Shown here: positions 11,354 to 21,939 of the stretch, piece after piece
Layout of the letters: every line of letters begins with the position of its first letter
How positions within the stretch are numbered: the stretch's first letter is position 1
Assembly: GCA_029378245.1 (NCBI GenBank)
Contig: JARKIF010000113.1
Coordinates: 1-64,000 of the forward strand
Reading direction: 5' to 3'
Length of the DNA: 64,000 nt
From: Roridomyces roridus
Lineage: Eukaryota > Basidiomycota > Agaricomycetes > Agaricales > Mycenaceae
Made by a program: the position numbers and the translations under genes
The notes under the pieces: model-generated
What the model saw: only the letters and a program-made list of their open reading frames with translations
Told to the model about the DNA's origin: nothing
Databases searched by the model: none

Positions 11354-11381
11354 GTGATCCATTACTTTTTCCGAGTCAGTG
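11354..11381 (-). repeat. Right terminal inverted repeat of the transposon
   Basis: GTGATCC...GAGTCAGTG is the exact reverse complement of 3824-3851. TA at 11382-11383 completes the target duplication. Confidence 0.95.
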
Positions 11382-11783
11382 TACAGTAGCAGAGACGCCG
11401 GGCCTCCCATCAACGCTTCAGTGCCTAGCGATTTCATGGTATTTCTATATCTATTATGAACAAGATGGTTCGGACGTCTCCGATGCGGCGTTGTACCTCC
11501 CTCCTGGGAATACCCCCGACTTTCTCGGAATACGGGATGCACTGCGCGGGAGATGCCCTGCGCTGAGGATGCTCTGGCTTAATGGGATTGATTTTGCGTT
11601 CAGGTGGCGTCAGTGATTGGGGAGCTCGAGAGAGGAGGTGGAGGAGAATATGAGGTATCTTATGTATGGATCCAGGGCCGGTGAGATGACCTTTCAATTT
11701 TCGGGATATGATGTTACGAACGCTGCCTTATTGAATTAGCTACGACTCAGGACAGGTTTATTGATTTCTGGGAGGGGCGGTGA
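11382..11783 (+). pseudogene. F-box/LRR-like gene 1, detached 3' part
   Basis: From 11384 the frame continues the cut exon: TVAETPGLPSTLQCLAIS aligns with TALVDMPCLPSTLRRLAIS of the second F-box gene. It goes on through PDFLGIRDALRGRCPALRML and IDFAFRWRQ to TGA at 11614-11616, where the paralogue has TTA (WRQLL). Homology continues past this stop to FIDFWEGR and the original TGA at 11781-11783. The gene therefore carries a nonsense mutation besides the insertion. Confidence 0.85.
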
Positions 11784-12002
11784 TGGGTGTTTTGCTGCCT
11801 GAGGCGACTAATTGTCACTTAATTCCATCCCCAAATCAACCCTTCGTTCAATGCTCGAAAATTCAAGTCTACTTTGGATGACCGTCTAAATGAAAGGCGT
11901 GCCTCAAGGCGAATCATAGATTTGAGCAAGTTGAAAGTTGGTTGAAAGAGACTCACAGAAACTGTGACTCGGATTGAAAATTATTATCATTCATGTCATG
12001 CG

Positions 12003-12068
12003 GCTGAGGATGAGGACGGGGGCGCAATTGGGCAGGTCGATGTCCAAATTGGGCTTGATCCGAGTCGG
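12003..12068 (+). promoter_or_regulatory. Conserved upstream block of tandem F-box genes, copy 2
   Basis: Matches 2463-2530 in order and spacing, 105 bp before the ATG at 12173. The remaining interval 11784-12172 shows no gene. Confidence 0.4.
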
Positions 12069-12172
12069 ACAGTCATCTGTCATTACTGCAGGCTCTCTCT
12101 TCTCACCACCACATCGTTCACGCCCTTTCCGCTTACAGCCTCCTTCCTGTCTGAGACTAACCCACGGCCACC

Positions 12173-13754
12173 ATGAGCTCCCACAAACGATTCCCCACAG
12201 AGTTGTGGCTGGAAATACTCCAGTTTCTTCCTCGTGACTCACTGCACGCTGTCTACGCCACCGACCGGACCTTCAAAAATGCATCTCGCGCACTCCTTCT
12301 CAGCCATTTGGTGTTTTCACCTTACTATGACCGTCGCGCGGAGCGCGCGCGTAGAGAACACCACCTCGCTGCTCCGGATGGCATTACATTTGCACTGGAC
12401 CGTCTGGCCTTCTGGTCATCTGACGAAATCGCCCCTTTTGTCCGGCAGTGCACTATCACTCTGCGGGTCCAGCTAGAAGGGGAGACCACCCCGGTGCCAC
12501 TACGGGATGCGGACGCACCTCACATCCTCATGACCTCGATTCTCGACCGGCTTGCCAAATTTCCTCGTTTGAAGAAGCTGTACGCGAAAGCAGCGAACTT
12601 TAATCAGGCCGGCGTCACCAACCTCTGCCAGTTACCGCTCTTGACGGAGATTGCGATCGAGTGGTGCGGGGTACTCCCGGGAGAGACCATCAACGCCTCC
12701 GGGCTGGAGTTGCGCACCACCAAATTCAGTTATTCCAACTTCCCAGCACCCCTCTCGGGTTTCCCCGGGACCCCATGGCTCTCGCTGCTTCATCCTGGAC
12801 ATCTCCGCGAGCTGACAGCGAATGGGAACTGGGGTGCCGTTGGCGACATAATAGTTGCCGGTACAGCGTTCCCCCACGTGCGTAAATTGCACCTCGGCAT
12901 GGACTTTAACACCATGAACAAGAACCTCGCCTCCTTGGCCAAATTCCCTGTGGTGCGCGAGCTCCAAATTAGCGGATGGGGCCAACTCGTCTACGAGGCC
13001 GTCGAGGCACCGGCCGTCCGGGCTTCGGATGTCTTGCCTCTGCTTAGGGAGTACAGCGGACCTTGCAGGCTGCTACCTATACTCCTCGATAAACCTAGCC
13101 TCACACACCTCACCCTCGAACGTTGCACGCCCTCGGAACTTTTGGCGCAGCTTCATGGAGAACATAGCCGTATCGCGTCGCTGCACGCGACGTTGTACGA
13201 TCCAAAGCCAGCAGATCTCAGCAGCATCTGCAGGTCCTTCCCGGCCCTGGTTGACCTTTGCGTTCGGATATCTGCAGTTGCGCAGGACAGTGAATTCGAG
13301 GACGGAGTCAACATGGGAGTGCGTTGGTCATTCCTCTGTTCCGTGGTAAATGCCAAAGACTGACATTCCATTCAGGCTACCAATTTCTTCACAGCATTGG
13401 TAGATATGCCTTGCCTTCCATCGACGCTGCGGCGTTTAGCCATTTCATGGGATTTGGTATTCGATTCGGACGACGAAGATATGGAGCCGGTGGAAGCTTC
13501 TCCTCGGAGGATCCCGGACTTTGTCGCGATCCGGAATGCGCTTCGCGAGAGATGCCCTGCGTTGGCGACACTCTGGCTTGACGGGTATGATTTTAGATTC
13601 AAATGGCGGCAGTTACTGGGTAGAGAGGAGGTCGAGCAAGAGAATATGATCAAGCCTGGTGAGTGCGCTTCCTGTACACGATGTGACGGCGCTGACGGGC
13701 TGGGTGTTAGGTACGAGTGAGGAAGGGTTTGTTGATTTCTGGGAAGGGCGGTGA
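12173..13754 (+). CDS. F-box/LRR-like protein 2, intact, 490 aa
   Basis: Three exons, 12173-13318, 13376-13658 and 13711-13754, are joined by GTGCGT...TTCAG and GTGAGT...GTTAG introns. They give 490 residues ending SEEGFVDFWEGR. The F-box FPTELWLEILQFLPRDSLHA is at residues 5-25, followed by leucine-rich repeat-like segments (SGLELRTTKF, HLRELTANG, VRKLHLGMDF, SICRSFPALVDLCVRISAV) to the end. The expected role is substrate recognition in an SCF E3 ubiquitin ligase. This is the undamaged tandem copy of the gene at 2575, and it defines that gene's exon structure. The substrate is unknown. Confidence 0.88.
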
Positions 13755-13977
13755 AGCGTGGTCCTTTTTATCTTCGCCTTGCCCGAAACGACTGTTTGAT
13801 TTCATTCAGTCAATCTGCATTCCTCTATCTATGTTACAATTACTGTGGACATTCCAAATCTACTTCGAGGGCGATGGATTTGCGTTCATTCACAGACGTG
13901 AGACCTTCAGCGCGCCAGTCAGACAATTAAATTCCCGGAAACCCGGACAAGAACTGACTCACTTGACGCAGAGTCTA

Positions 13978-15207
13978 TCAACCCCAGATTTCTGCCAGCC
14001 CAGGTTGTCCATTGTCCCACATGTTGAGGTCATCCTCCGAAGAGTCCGAATCTTCTTCAACTTCATTCCCGTCTCCCTGCGAAAACCAATCATACTGGCT
14101 GCTGAACGCGATTTTCTGTATCGTTGGGAAGCAGCAACGAAACTGCCAATTCGGGACTCCTCCCCATGACTTCTTTCCCGTGATGAGGACTTTTTCGAGG
14201 CTGCCGGTGCATTGGGAGTGTGCGATGAACGCGGAGAGTGCCTTGACTGGTCGCCAGCCGTCTAGGCACGACGCAGGGAGTTGGAGGGTTCGGAGGGAGG
14301 GAAGGATGAATATGTCGAGGAGCCGACGGAGCTCAGGGTAACGGGCCGACTCCGCTCGGGGATCCACCATGACCAGGGTTTCGAGTCGAGGCAGCTCAAC
14401 ATTTCCTTTGTTCCATGGCCCCCTACTTTTCTCGCTGTCGACGATGTTGAGGTGAACGAGGTTGACTGCGATTTCGAGGTGGGGTAGGTAGTCCTGCAGG
14501 CTCACGCTCTAGATCTCCAATGTCAAGCAGGTCAACTGGGTCCAGGGTAACCAGTCCCCGACGTAAATCAACTTGTTGAGCAATAATGTGCGAAGCCGAG
14601 GAAAGTCAACCGCGTTTGACACGGGGCGTTTGTTCCGCGCAAAGTTGTACATCTTGAGAGAGAGCTCGCGGAGGAGGGGCATCGAGCCCTCGATGCGGCC
14701 CAACTCGGAGTCCGCGAGCGCCAGTTTGACGTGCTCCCAGCGGTTCTGGCATTGGAGGAGGGCTCTCAGCGTTGCGGCGGTCAGCCACGCGCCGTCATGA
14801 TCGCCCGATTCCATTTGGATGGAGAGTGGAAGTAACCTCGATCTCGCCAGCCAAACCGGTACGACCTGCTCGTTCCGCGAAGCCGGGAGTACGAGCGGAA
14901 TGGCTCGCCAGCATTGGGGAGTGGCGAGGGCTATCTCGCGCCACCGCCGACAAACGTGTGTGAGACACGTCGGCGATGAAGGGCCTGCCAGTGGCGGACA
15001 GGCAGGGTATGGTGGAAGATATTGCATGAAGATTTCGGACGTGATTTCGGTAGGAAGGGTGAGGATGGGGTACTTGTACGCGTCCAAACGTTTTTGGTGT
15101 GGACCTCGCTGCTTTTCCAGGTTATGGATCTGGGCAGTCAGTTCCGCGACACGAGCGCGGTCTGCCACTCGGATGGCCTTGGAGTCCATGTCAGTGGTCG
15201 AGGTCAA
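13978..15207 (-). pseudogene. F-box-like gene 3, split by in-frame TAG
   Basis: The ATG at 15207 (MTSTTDMDSKAIRVADRAR) opens a coiled-coil start, an F-box ILTLPTEITSEIFMQYLP, and the CLTHVCRRWREIALATPQCW stretch typical of this family. The same frame runs to 13978, except for a single TAG at 14506-14508, after TCLTLEI. Downstream, HLEIAVNLVHLNIVDSEKS, NVELPRLETLVMVDP and ILPSLRTLQLPASCLDGW match the corresponding repeats of the gene at 18912-20120. The C-terminus is acidic (EVEEDSDSSEDD). It is either a pseudogene giving a 232-residue fragment or, less likely, a readthrough gene. Its closest relative here is 18912-20120. Confidence 0.8.
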
Positions 15208-15425
15208 GAGGCGCGCGTTCGATTAGATCACAAGACAAAGAACGATTTTCCTTTCATAAATACGTTACAAATCTAACTCGTGTTTTTCACCCGTGATCTT
15301 CGGGTCAATATAATGCTGTTTTGAACGAACCTGGACAAAGGTGAGTCGAAAACGGAAAACGAAGAGTGAACATACCAAGATGACTTCCAAACTACACTCC
15401 TCAACTGACCAGCACAACCGGGACA

Positions 15426-16577
15426 TCATTCAGACTCAGACCCCGAACCCCCAGAATCTTCCTCGTCTCCGGGTCGCCTCTTGGCCCAATTATACCCGCT
15501 GTTGAAGACGAAGGTAATCGCAGGGAAGCGGCGACGAAACACCCGCTTTGATATCCTCAGCCGAAACTCTCCCGTGATGAGAACCTTTCGGAGCTCGGTA
15601 CACCCGGATCGTGAAACAAGCGAAGCGAATGTTTCGATACGGTCGCTGTTCAGGAATGTAGCGGGTACTTGGAGGCTTCGAAGGGATGGAAGGGTGAATA
15701 CGCTGAGGCCCTGGTGGAAATCGCCGTCGGGATCCACCATGATGAGGGTTTCGAGGCGCGGAAGGTTCACGTCTGGACATTGACGATGACTGTCCTGAAC
15801 GCAATAGATGAGCTTCAGATGGACGAGGTTGACTGCACCTCGGAGAGTAGAAAGGTAGGTGGGCGAGTACGTATGCATAAGCGTCAGAGATGTCAATTGA
15901 GACCAGGGCAACCAATTCCCCAGATCATCGAAGCAGCTCAGGGAAAGGGTGCGAAGCCTGGGAAAGTCGCAAGCGTTCGCACTGGGGCGCCTGCTGCTCT
16001 CGGTAAAGCTGTCCGGCGCATGGAGTGTGAGCTCGCAAAGGAGGGGCATGGGCCCTTGGAGAAGCGCAACCTGCTGGCCCTGGATGGTCAGCACCGCATA
16101 CTCCCATTGTTTGCGATGAAGGAGAATGGCTGCAAGAGCTGTATCCACCAACGACCCAGTGTAGCGCTGGTATGACACGTTAATGGAAAGTGGGCATGAA
16201 CCCGACCTCTCTAGCCAGGTCCATGCCGTTCTATCTTCGCCGGGAGCCTCAAATGTGATGGCTCGCCAGAGCTGGGGCGTGGCGAGAGCTATGTCCCGCC
16301 ATTGCCGACAAACATGTGTGAGAGACGTCGGGGATAAAGGACCTTTGAGTGGCGGACAGGCGGGATATGAGGGGAGGCATTGGATGAAGATTTCGGACGT
16401 GATTTCGTTGGGGAGACTGAGGACAGGGTAGGTGTAATCATCCAATTGTTTTTGGTGCACAGCTCGCTCCATCTGCAGGAGATGAAGTTGGGCATCTATC
16501 TCGGCAATGCGCGCGCGGGCTGCCTGTCGCAATCGGATGGCCTGAGTGCCGATTTCCTCCATGGTGGTCGAGGTCAA
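15426..16577 (-). CDS. F-box-like protein 4, intact, 383 aa
   Basis: A single open exon. The N-terminal coiled coil (RARIAEIDAQLHLLQMERAV) precedes the F-box VLSLPNEITSEIFIQCLP and SLTHVCRQWRDIALATPQLW. LRR-like repeats follow (NWLPWSQLTSLTLMHTYS, GAVNLVHLKLIYCVQDS, VNLPRLETLIMVDPDGDF, TLPSLRSLQVPATFL), ending in the acidic tail GDEEDSGGSGSESE. The probable role is adaptor of an SCF ubiquitin ligase. Its 3' flank (15240-15425) resembles those at 29450-29680 and 33420-33634, and its 5' side (16.6-18.2 kb) resembles 30.9-32.5 kb, so it lies in a duplicated block. Confidence 0.85.
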   Translation of the reverse strand: MTSTTMEEIGTQAIRLRQAARARIAEIDAQLHLLQMERAVHQKQLDDYTYPVLSLPNEITSEIFIQCLPSYPACPPLKGPLSPTSLTHVCRQWRDIALATPQLWRAITFEAPGEDRTAWTWLERSGSCPLSINVSYQRYTGSLVDTALAAILLHRKQWEYAVLTIQGQQVALLQGPMPLLCELTLHAPDSFTESSRRPSANACDFPRLRTLSLSCFDDLGNWLPWSQLTSLTLMHTYSPTYLSTLRGAVNLVHLKLIYCVQDSHRQCPDVNLPRLETLIMVDPDGDFHQGLSVFTLPSLRSLQVPATFLNSDRIETFASLVSRSGCTELRKVLITGEFRLRISKRVFRRRFPAITFVFNSGYNWAKRRPGDEEDSGGSGSESE

Positions 16578-16689
16578 GATTTAGAGATCAAGGAGATGCT
16601 TATCCTTTTCGTTGACGACGCTCCTCACCGCAGCGTTCCATTTGGCCAGGCTTTCCAAAGTGTCTGCCAACCTAGCCCTCGTCAACGCT

Positions 16690-18250
16690 GTTGTCATCAA
16701 TAGCCAGCCTTTCGCGATTGACCACACCCGAAACTACCCTCGGAGTCATCAGCCATCGTCGAGCGTCCCGTCTCCTCCCGCAAGCCTGTTACCCTCAAAT
16801 TCGCCGCTGCAGACACGCTCACTCCAGGGAGGATAGTGTTGTGGGTGCCGCACCCGATTGGGCGGCCAGGGTGCGTCGCAGTTTCTCTCCCCATTTCTGT
16901 ACTCACGCCCGTCGCGTAGCATCTCGTTCACGGCTCCCTGACGGTGGGACTTTGTTGTCGAGCTCGCACGGCAGGTCCTCGTTGTCCTCAAGCCTCAGCC
17001 TCAGTCAAGGCATCGTCATCCACGTTTTCAAGCCCTGTGGACCCTTCAAAATTCGTCGGGTGTCTTCCTCGGCCAGGTACACCCTCTCATTATTCTTCCA
17101 TCTGCCGATAGGATAGTGACTCAACGCTCTCCAGTCTCCCGTCTCTTCGTGTAGCAGGGCTTTGAAGTCATCCTGGACCTCGCTGGCCCCGCCTTCGCCG
17201 CTGAAGGCCATTAGGGAGGCAAGGCAAGGCTCTTCCTCTCCTGCACCGTCAAGAACTTGATCAAGAACTCCAGTCTTCCGTCTTCCACGGCCCCTCGTGC
17301 GGCAACGCTTTGGCGACATTCTGGAGAAGGAGGCGAGACCGCTGCTCTCCCTCCCCTGCGCCGTCGAGGACCACCCCGTATCTCCTTCCTCGCGCCTCTC
17401 GGTTCATCAGCCTTTCCTCTGCCTCTCTCCTCAAGACAGCCAAAAACACCGTCGCACTCCCATCCAAGACCACCAGAATTCCAAACCACCACCCACTGGC
17501 CTCTTCACGATGACCACACGCAACCCAGCCTGCCTCAAGCCCAAAAGAATACCAAGCCGTTCTTTGACGTTCCGCCGCCGTGACCATTGCATTTAATCCC
17601 GCTCGCCACGCTCTAGCATTCCGTAACTCAGGAGGCTGAGGCCTCCGCGTTCATTGAGGAACCGGGTCCGGGTCGCACGGTGGGTGCTGACGCGTCGGGC
17701 TACGAGGGTGACGATGCATGGGGACGTCGCCGGTGTTGACGAGGTCGAGAATTGTCCGTCGTATGATAATTTCGTTCGGGAGCTCGTTGGGGAACGCCGA
17801 TGGCTGAAATTTGGTGCGTCTATGCTCTGAGCTATCTTTCTCGCCTGTCTTTCCCTCACCCATCTTTGGCAGGTCCAAGTCGCTTTCGATGCTGGCGGCC
17901 CGCCCAGGCATGCCCGCAGCGTTCCTCTTCCCGCGGTCGTCTGCACTCAAGATTTACGACCTGGACGCGTGAAGTACTTCAAGCGGAGACTGACGGATAG
18001 TTTTGCTCGGTGGGCGTTGGTGGAGGAGGGTCGAGGCGGCTGTGAGGTGGGGGATGCGGTAGGTGTGGGTCGACGGGGAGAGCGCCCAGGCACCAGGGCT
18101 TGAATCTCTTCCTTTCAATTTCTTTTGCGTATCTTGCTCGGACTGGACTTCAGAATACATGTCTGCTTTTCTACGCATCGTGTACCCTGGATCTATCAGC
18201 CAGTTTTACCAATTTACGCTCTGCTTCCTCAATGGCGCTGACTGACTGCC
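16690..18250 (+). repeat. Duplicated block A, decayed neighbour gene
   Basis: This stretch and 30920-32600 share order and sequence over about 1.5 kb, for example 17942-18090 against 32288-32440 (YFKR, LT, FA and W codons conserved around GTACTTCAAGCGG) and a shared ATCAGCCAGTTTTACCAATT near 18198 and 32533. Short coding-like segments such as KPVTLKFAAADTLTPGRIVL occur, but no continuous gene can be built and the family is not recognised. Both copies lie just upstream of an F-box gene of the same family. The interval 18251-18911 shows no gene. Confidence 0.5.
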
Positions 18251-18911
18251 ACTGACAAAGTTGCTCGCTGATTACTCGTTCTCTGGGACTTTTGAGATCA
18301 TCCCTGCAATCCCAGGGAGGTCTGCAACTCGAGGGGAATTATGACCCTGAAAGCCTCGGAAGGGCGGATCGGACATGCATGATGCATGATGTGGTTGCTG
18401 AATCTGCGAGTCGGTGTCATCACCGGTGGGCTGGATTTTCAACAAAATCAAGGCTAATCTTCCTATTTGCTTTCCTATCCGAGGGGTAAAAAGGCTCGGT
18501 TGCGGAATGAACACCCCGAATCGAACGGGCCCTAACCTGCTTGAGCACAGGCTCGAGATGTGACCATGGTTGGCAGGCATATACCTCGTGCAACTGGGCG
18601 GCGGAAATTATGAATGTTCAGCGACTACTTACTTGGCTTTCGATTCAAGTTGTCAACGCGTACAATATCGAGCTGTGAGTTTCCTCTGGAAATCCTGGGA
18701 TCATATACTCATTGGACCAACGCCCAACTCCGAATTCGAAATAACTGAGCAGTGATTGATTGAATTTCCAGACTGAAGTACGTGTCTAATTCACTATTTA
18801 CTTGCGGAAACCCATCCCGGTTCTATGGCCTTTTAAAGAGATTTCTGTAAAGTGCGAATCAGAATCAGGAGGCCCAGTTATTCCAAGCATTTGAACGCCA
18901 CTCACTCAGAA

Positions 18912-20120
18912 TCAGCGTCGAAGTCTGTACCACCATTCCGAGTTGGAACGCACAAATGGCCCTTCGAGTTGTGGCCAACGTCTGAGGTCGAATCGCTCTT
19001 CGTGCCTCCGATCGTAAATGCCGCAGAAAGTGATTTCCGGGAGTTCGGGGAAGCTGCCACGAAACTCGGGTTCCTTCATAGCCCAGCCTGTCCTCTTACC
19101 GGCGAGGACGAGTTTCTGGAGGTTGCCGATGCATCCGCACTTTGTCATGAACGAGGTGAATTCGTCGACGGGCCACTGGCCTAGCCACGGCGCAGGCAGT
19201 TGAACGGTGCGAAGGGAAGGGAGTTTGAATATGCGGAAGGAGTGAGGGAAGGTGGCTTGCTCGTCGGAATCCACCAGGACGAGGGTTTCGAGATGGGGTA
19301 GCTCGATGGTGTTCGGCAGCGGGTCGTGTACATGTGTCAGGCCAGTTTCCGTGCAGTCGAGAATCGTGAGATGGACGAGGTTGACCGCGGTCTGGAGGTG
19401 GGAGAGGTATTGTGACGGCGCCACTCTTTGGAGCGTCAAGCACGCCAACTGTGACCAGGGCGCCCAGTCCCCGACATAGATCAAGCGGTCCACTGTGAAT
19501 GTGCGCAGCCGAGGAAAGTCGACGGCGGTCGACACGGGCCGTTCAGTACGCGCAAAGTTGTACATCTTGAGCGAGAGAGAGCGGAGGAGCGGCATGGGTC
19601 CCTCGATGCGGCCCAGCTCAGAGTCCGCGAGCGCGAGGTTGACGTGCTCCCAGCGGTTCTGGCACTCGCGGAGGGCTCTCAGCGTTGCGGCGGAGAGCCA
19701 CGCGCCTTCAAAGTCGCCGGATTCCATTTGGATCGAGAGTGGCTGTATCCCCGATCTCTGCAGCCAGAGCGGTACAATGTCTTCCTCGCGCCGGATAGCT
19801 TTGAGACGGAGGGGAATGGCTCGCCAGAGCTTGGGAGTGGTGAGGGCTATCTCACGCCACTGCCGACAAATCTGGGTGAGACACATCGGTGATGAAGGGC
19901 CTTTGAGCGGTGGGCATTCCGGATACGGGGGGAGGCATTGGATCAGAATCTCCGACACGATTTCGGTGGGAATACTGAGCACGGGGTATGTGTAGTCGTC
20001 CAATCGTTTTTGGTGTGGATCGAGCTCCGCCTGCAGACGAGAGATCTCGGCAGCCAGTTGTGCGACGCGCGCGCGGTCTGCGAGTCGAATGGCCTTGGAG
20101 TCCATGGTGGTCGAGGTCAA
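18912..20120 (-). CDS. F-box-like protein 5, intact, 402 aa
   Basis: A single open exon starting MTSTTMDSKAIRLADRARVA. The coiled-coil start, the F-box VLSIPTEIVSEILIQCLP and CLTQICRQWREIALTTPKLW match the cluster members. LRR-like repeats include PLLRSLSLKMYNFART, AVDFPRLRTFTVDRL, QTAVNLVHLTILDCTETG and IELPHLETLVLVDSDEQA. The C-terminus differs from the other members: it lacks the acidic tail and ends SEWWYRLRR. It is the closest relative of the interrupted gene at 13978-15207 and supplies the reference for that gene's TAG. The likely role is SCF substrate binding. Confidence 0.85.
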   Translation of the reverse strand: MTSTTMDSKAIRLADRARVAQLAAEISRLQAELDPHQKRLDDYTYPVLSIPTEIVSEILIQCLPPYPECPPLKGPSSPMCLTQICRQWREIALTTPKLWRAIPLRLKAIRREEDIVPLWLQRSGIQPLSIQMESGDFEGAWLSAATLRALRECQNRWEHVNLALADSELGRIEGPMPLLRSLSLKMYNFARTERPVSTAVDFPRLRTFTVDRLIYVGDWAPWSQLACLTLQRVAPSQYLSHLQTAVNLVHLTILDCTETGLTHVHDPLPNTIELPHLETLVLVDSDEQATFPHSFRIFKLPSLRTVQLPAPWLGQWPVDEFTSFMTKCGCIGNLQKLVLAGKRTGWAMKEPEFRGSFPELPEITFCGIYDRRHEERFDLRRWPQLEGPFVRSNSEWWYRLRR

Positions 20121-20236
20121 GAGGCGTTTGATGAGATCACAGACAAATTTCCAAAAGAAAAAGAATTGTGATCGGAACGATAGTTTTTCCTATGTACGCC
20201 ACAACCACTCTCACCAAACCCATACCGAACAGAAGG

Positions 20237-21685
20237 TTAGACTACATTCGTCTCTCGATCAGGCCCCACATGAATCTGCATCCCCTGATCGACAAGCCCT
20301 CTCAAGACCTCGAACCCGTCTCTGGTCGGAGCACAAATGAGCCGGAATGAACGAAGGGGTGCGAGTCGGCGTTCAGCTCGGGATCTCGTGGACAGGATAT
20401 TCGCTAGAGCCGCTGGACGGATCCCAAAGCGATGATCCTCCATGTCAAGCGATTGGAGATTGGGGAGTGCCGTGGTGTGGATTCCCCGATTGAGGAATAT
20501 TATAAACCGAAATACCAGGGCGGAGTAGTTGGTTGGTTTCCTCTCCACGGAATCGATGTTGGTGAGGGTTATTTCGGTCAAGTTGGGCATCCATCTGAGC
20601 CAAACGAAGTCGATAGGGCACTTGTACGGCGAGCGAAACCCATGGTATGAAAATCGCTGAAGCGAGTGGTGGAAATGAGAGCGAAAATGGTGGAATTCCT
20701 CTTCGGGGATGCACTGATACTGTGGACGATAGATGGTGAGGTTCTGAAGAGCGGGGAAGCGGAGGAACTTGTAAACGCCACCGGTACCGCCGCGGAGGGT
20801 GAGAGTGTGCAGTGTGTGGTGTGTGGGATAGGTGGACACGCCTAAGTGGGAAGGGGTGCAATCTAGCTCCCGGAGAAGCGGTGCATTTTCTAAAACGACG
20901 GCCAATTCTTCGAGAATCAGCTCACCGATAGTAATTTTCGTGAGCTGCTGGTACGGGAGATCGAAGGAAGACGGGGAATTCCAGTCACCGACATTCAATC
21001 GGAGTTGCGTCAGCCGAGGTGCGTCCCTGAACAGCTGCGCAGGACCAGGCAGTCTGCCGTCCTCTACGACGGTCAATGCAAGCTGTTCCAGCACGGGGAA
21101 CGACTGTACATCCACGATTGTGGCGCAGTGCTGCGCTGTAACCTCGAGTTGGATAATCCGAAGACGGGGAGCGTAGCGCTGGAGGATTGGTCGAATCATC
21201 TCCGACCCTGCGTCGCCATGCTTCCAGCTTTTCGCACGAATGCTGAGCGTAGAGAGGTGAGGCGCAGCGCGACTGAACCAGATTTCGATCAGCTCACGCC
21301 ACTTCCAGCGAACGGAAGCCGAGCGGAGGTCGAGGCCAAGGTGCATCCACAGCCGCGGCGTGGATAGGGCAAGAGCTCTCCATGCTTTGCAAACTCCGAG
21401 GGGCGCGCGAGGGAAGGTTTTGGAGTTGAGATTCGGCCCAGGAATATCGGGGAGGCATTGGAGAAAGATCTCCGACGTGATTTCGTTGGGGAGAGACAAG
21501 ACTGGATACACGATGGAACCCAGCTCACGCAAGACAGACTGCCGGTAATCCTCGAGCTTTTGGAGGCGAATCATGTGCTCTGAGATAGCAGCGTCAACGG
21601 CTGCCAGACACGCGCGGAGGTCTGCATTACTGGGCGACGACGTGGACATGGTGGTGGTAAAGATACAGCGACCAAACAACTCCAA
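20237..21685 (-). CDS. F-box-like protein 6, divergent, up to 482 aa
   Basis: A single open exon. The first ATG is at 21685, but the one at 21649 (MSTSSPSNADLRACLAAVDA) looks more like the usual start of the family. The coiled coil is followed by the F-box VLSLPNEITSEIFLQCLPDIPG and PLGVCKAWRALALSTPRLW. A longer LRR-like region follows (FPVLEQLALTVVEDG, APRLTQLRLNVGDW, HTLHTLTLRGG, FPALQNLTIYRPQ, WMPNLTEITLTNID, ALPNLQSLDMEDHRF), with a short C-terminal cap LAPLRSFRLICAP. It is more distant from its neighbours than they are from each other and belongs to the most common Agaricomycete F-box type. It shares the cluster orientation. Confidence 0.85.
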   Translation of the reverse strand: MELFGRCIFTTTMSTSSPSNADLRACLAAVDAAISEHMIRLQKLEDYRQSVLRELGSIVYPVLSLPNEITSEIFLQCLPDIPGPNLNSKTFPRAPLGVCKAWRALALSTPRLWMHLGLDLRSASVRWKWRELIEIWFSRAAPHLSTLSIRAKSWKHGDAGSEMIRPILQRYAPRLRIIQLEVTAQHCATIVDVQSFPVLEQLALTVVEDGRLPGPAQLFRDAPRLTQLRLNVGDWNSPSSFDLPYQQLTKITIGELILEELAVVLENAPLLRELDCTPSHLGVSTYPTHHTLHTLTLRGGTGGVYKFLRFPALQNLTIYRPQYQCIPEEEFHHFRSHFHHSLQRFSYHGFRSPYKCPIDFVWLRWMPNLTEITLTNIDSVERKPTNYSALVFRFIIFLNRGIHTTALPNLQSLDMEDHRFGIRPAALANILSTRSRAERRLAPLRSFRLICAPTRDGFEVLRGLVDQGMQIHVGPDRETNVV

Positions 21686-21939
21686 ATAGCGACGGCATTC
21701 TAAATAGAGCTAGGCTGCTCGGACCCTCGGATGCAGTTTCTCTCCTCTTTGACTCACTCTTGACTCTCAAACTTGTACTTACTGAAACTCATTTTTTCCC
21801 ATGGATTTTGAGCCAAAAGAACTGGAGCGATGTGGTTTTCTTTTTCACTGAACAAGCACCCTGCTGACCTTCAAGTTGTGTTTTTAAGGGTCAAGTCAAA
21901 ATGATCCGGTCTCCAACCTTCTGGTTCAATGACAAGGCG

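Larger units (their letters stand above)
3824..11381 (+). mobile_element. Complete Plavaka-type DNA transposon, 7,558 bp
   Basis: The ends are perfect 28-bp inverted repeats starting CACTGACTCGGAAAAAG, flanked by TA on both sides. Joining the flanks with a single TA rebuilds an open exon that aligns codon for codon with the intact paralogue at 13376 onward, which proves the boundaries. Inside are a multi-exon transposase (7547-10974, plus) and an accessory gene (5883-7415, minus). Clusters of CTGATC and TCTGAC words lie at 5220-5400 and 10990-11160. The CACTG end and the transposase type fit the CACTA-like Plavaka elements described in basidiomycetes. Neither gene shows an obvious lesion, so the element may be recent and autonomous. 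Confidence 0.9.

Noticed and set aside
3824..11381. Helitron or LTR retrotransposon for the large element
   Set aside because: Perfect inverted ends, TA flanks and a Plavaka-like transposase exclude both; no reverse transcriptase or helicase motif is present.
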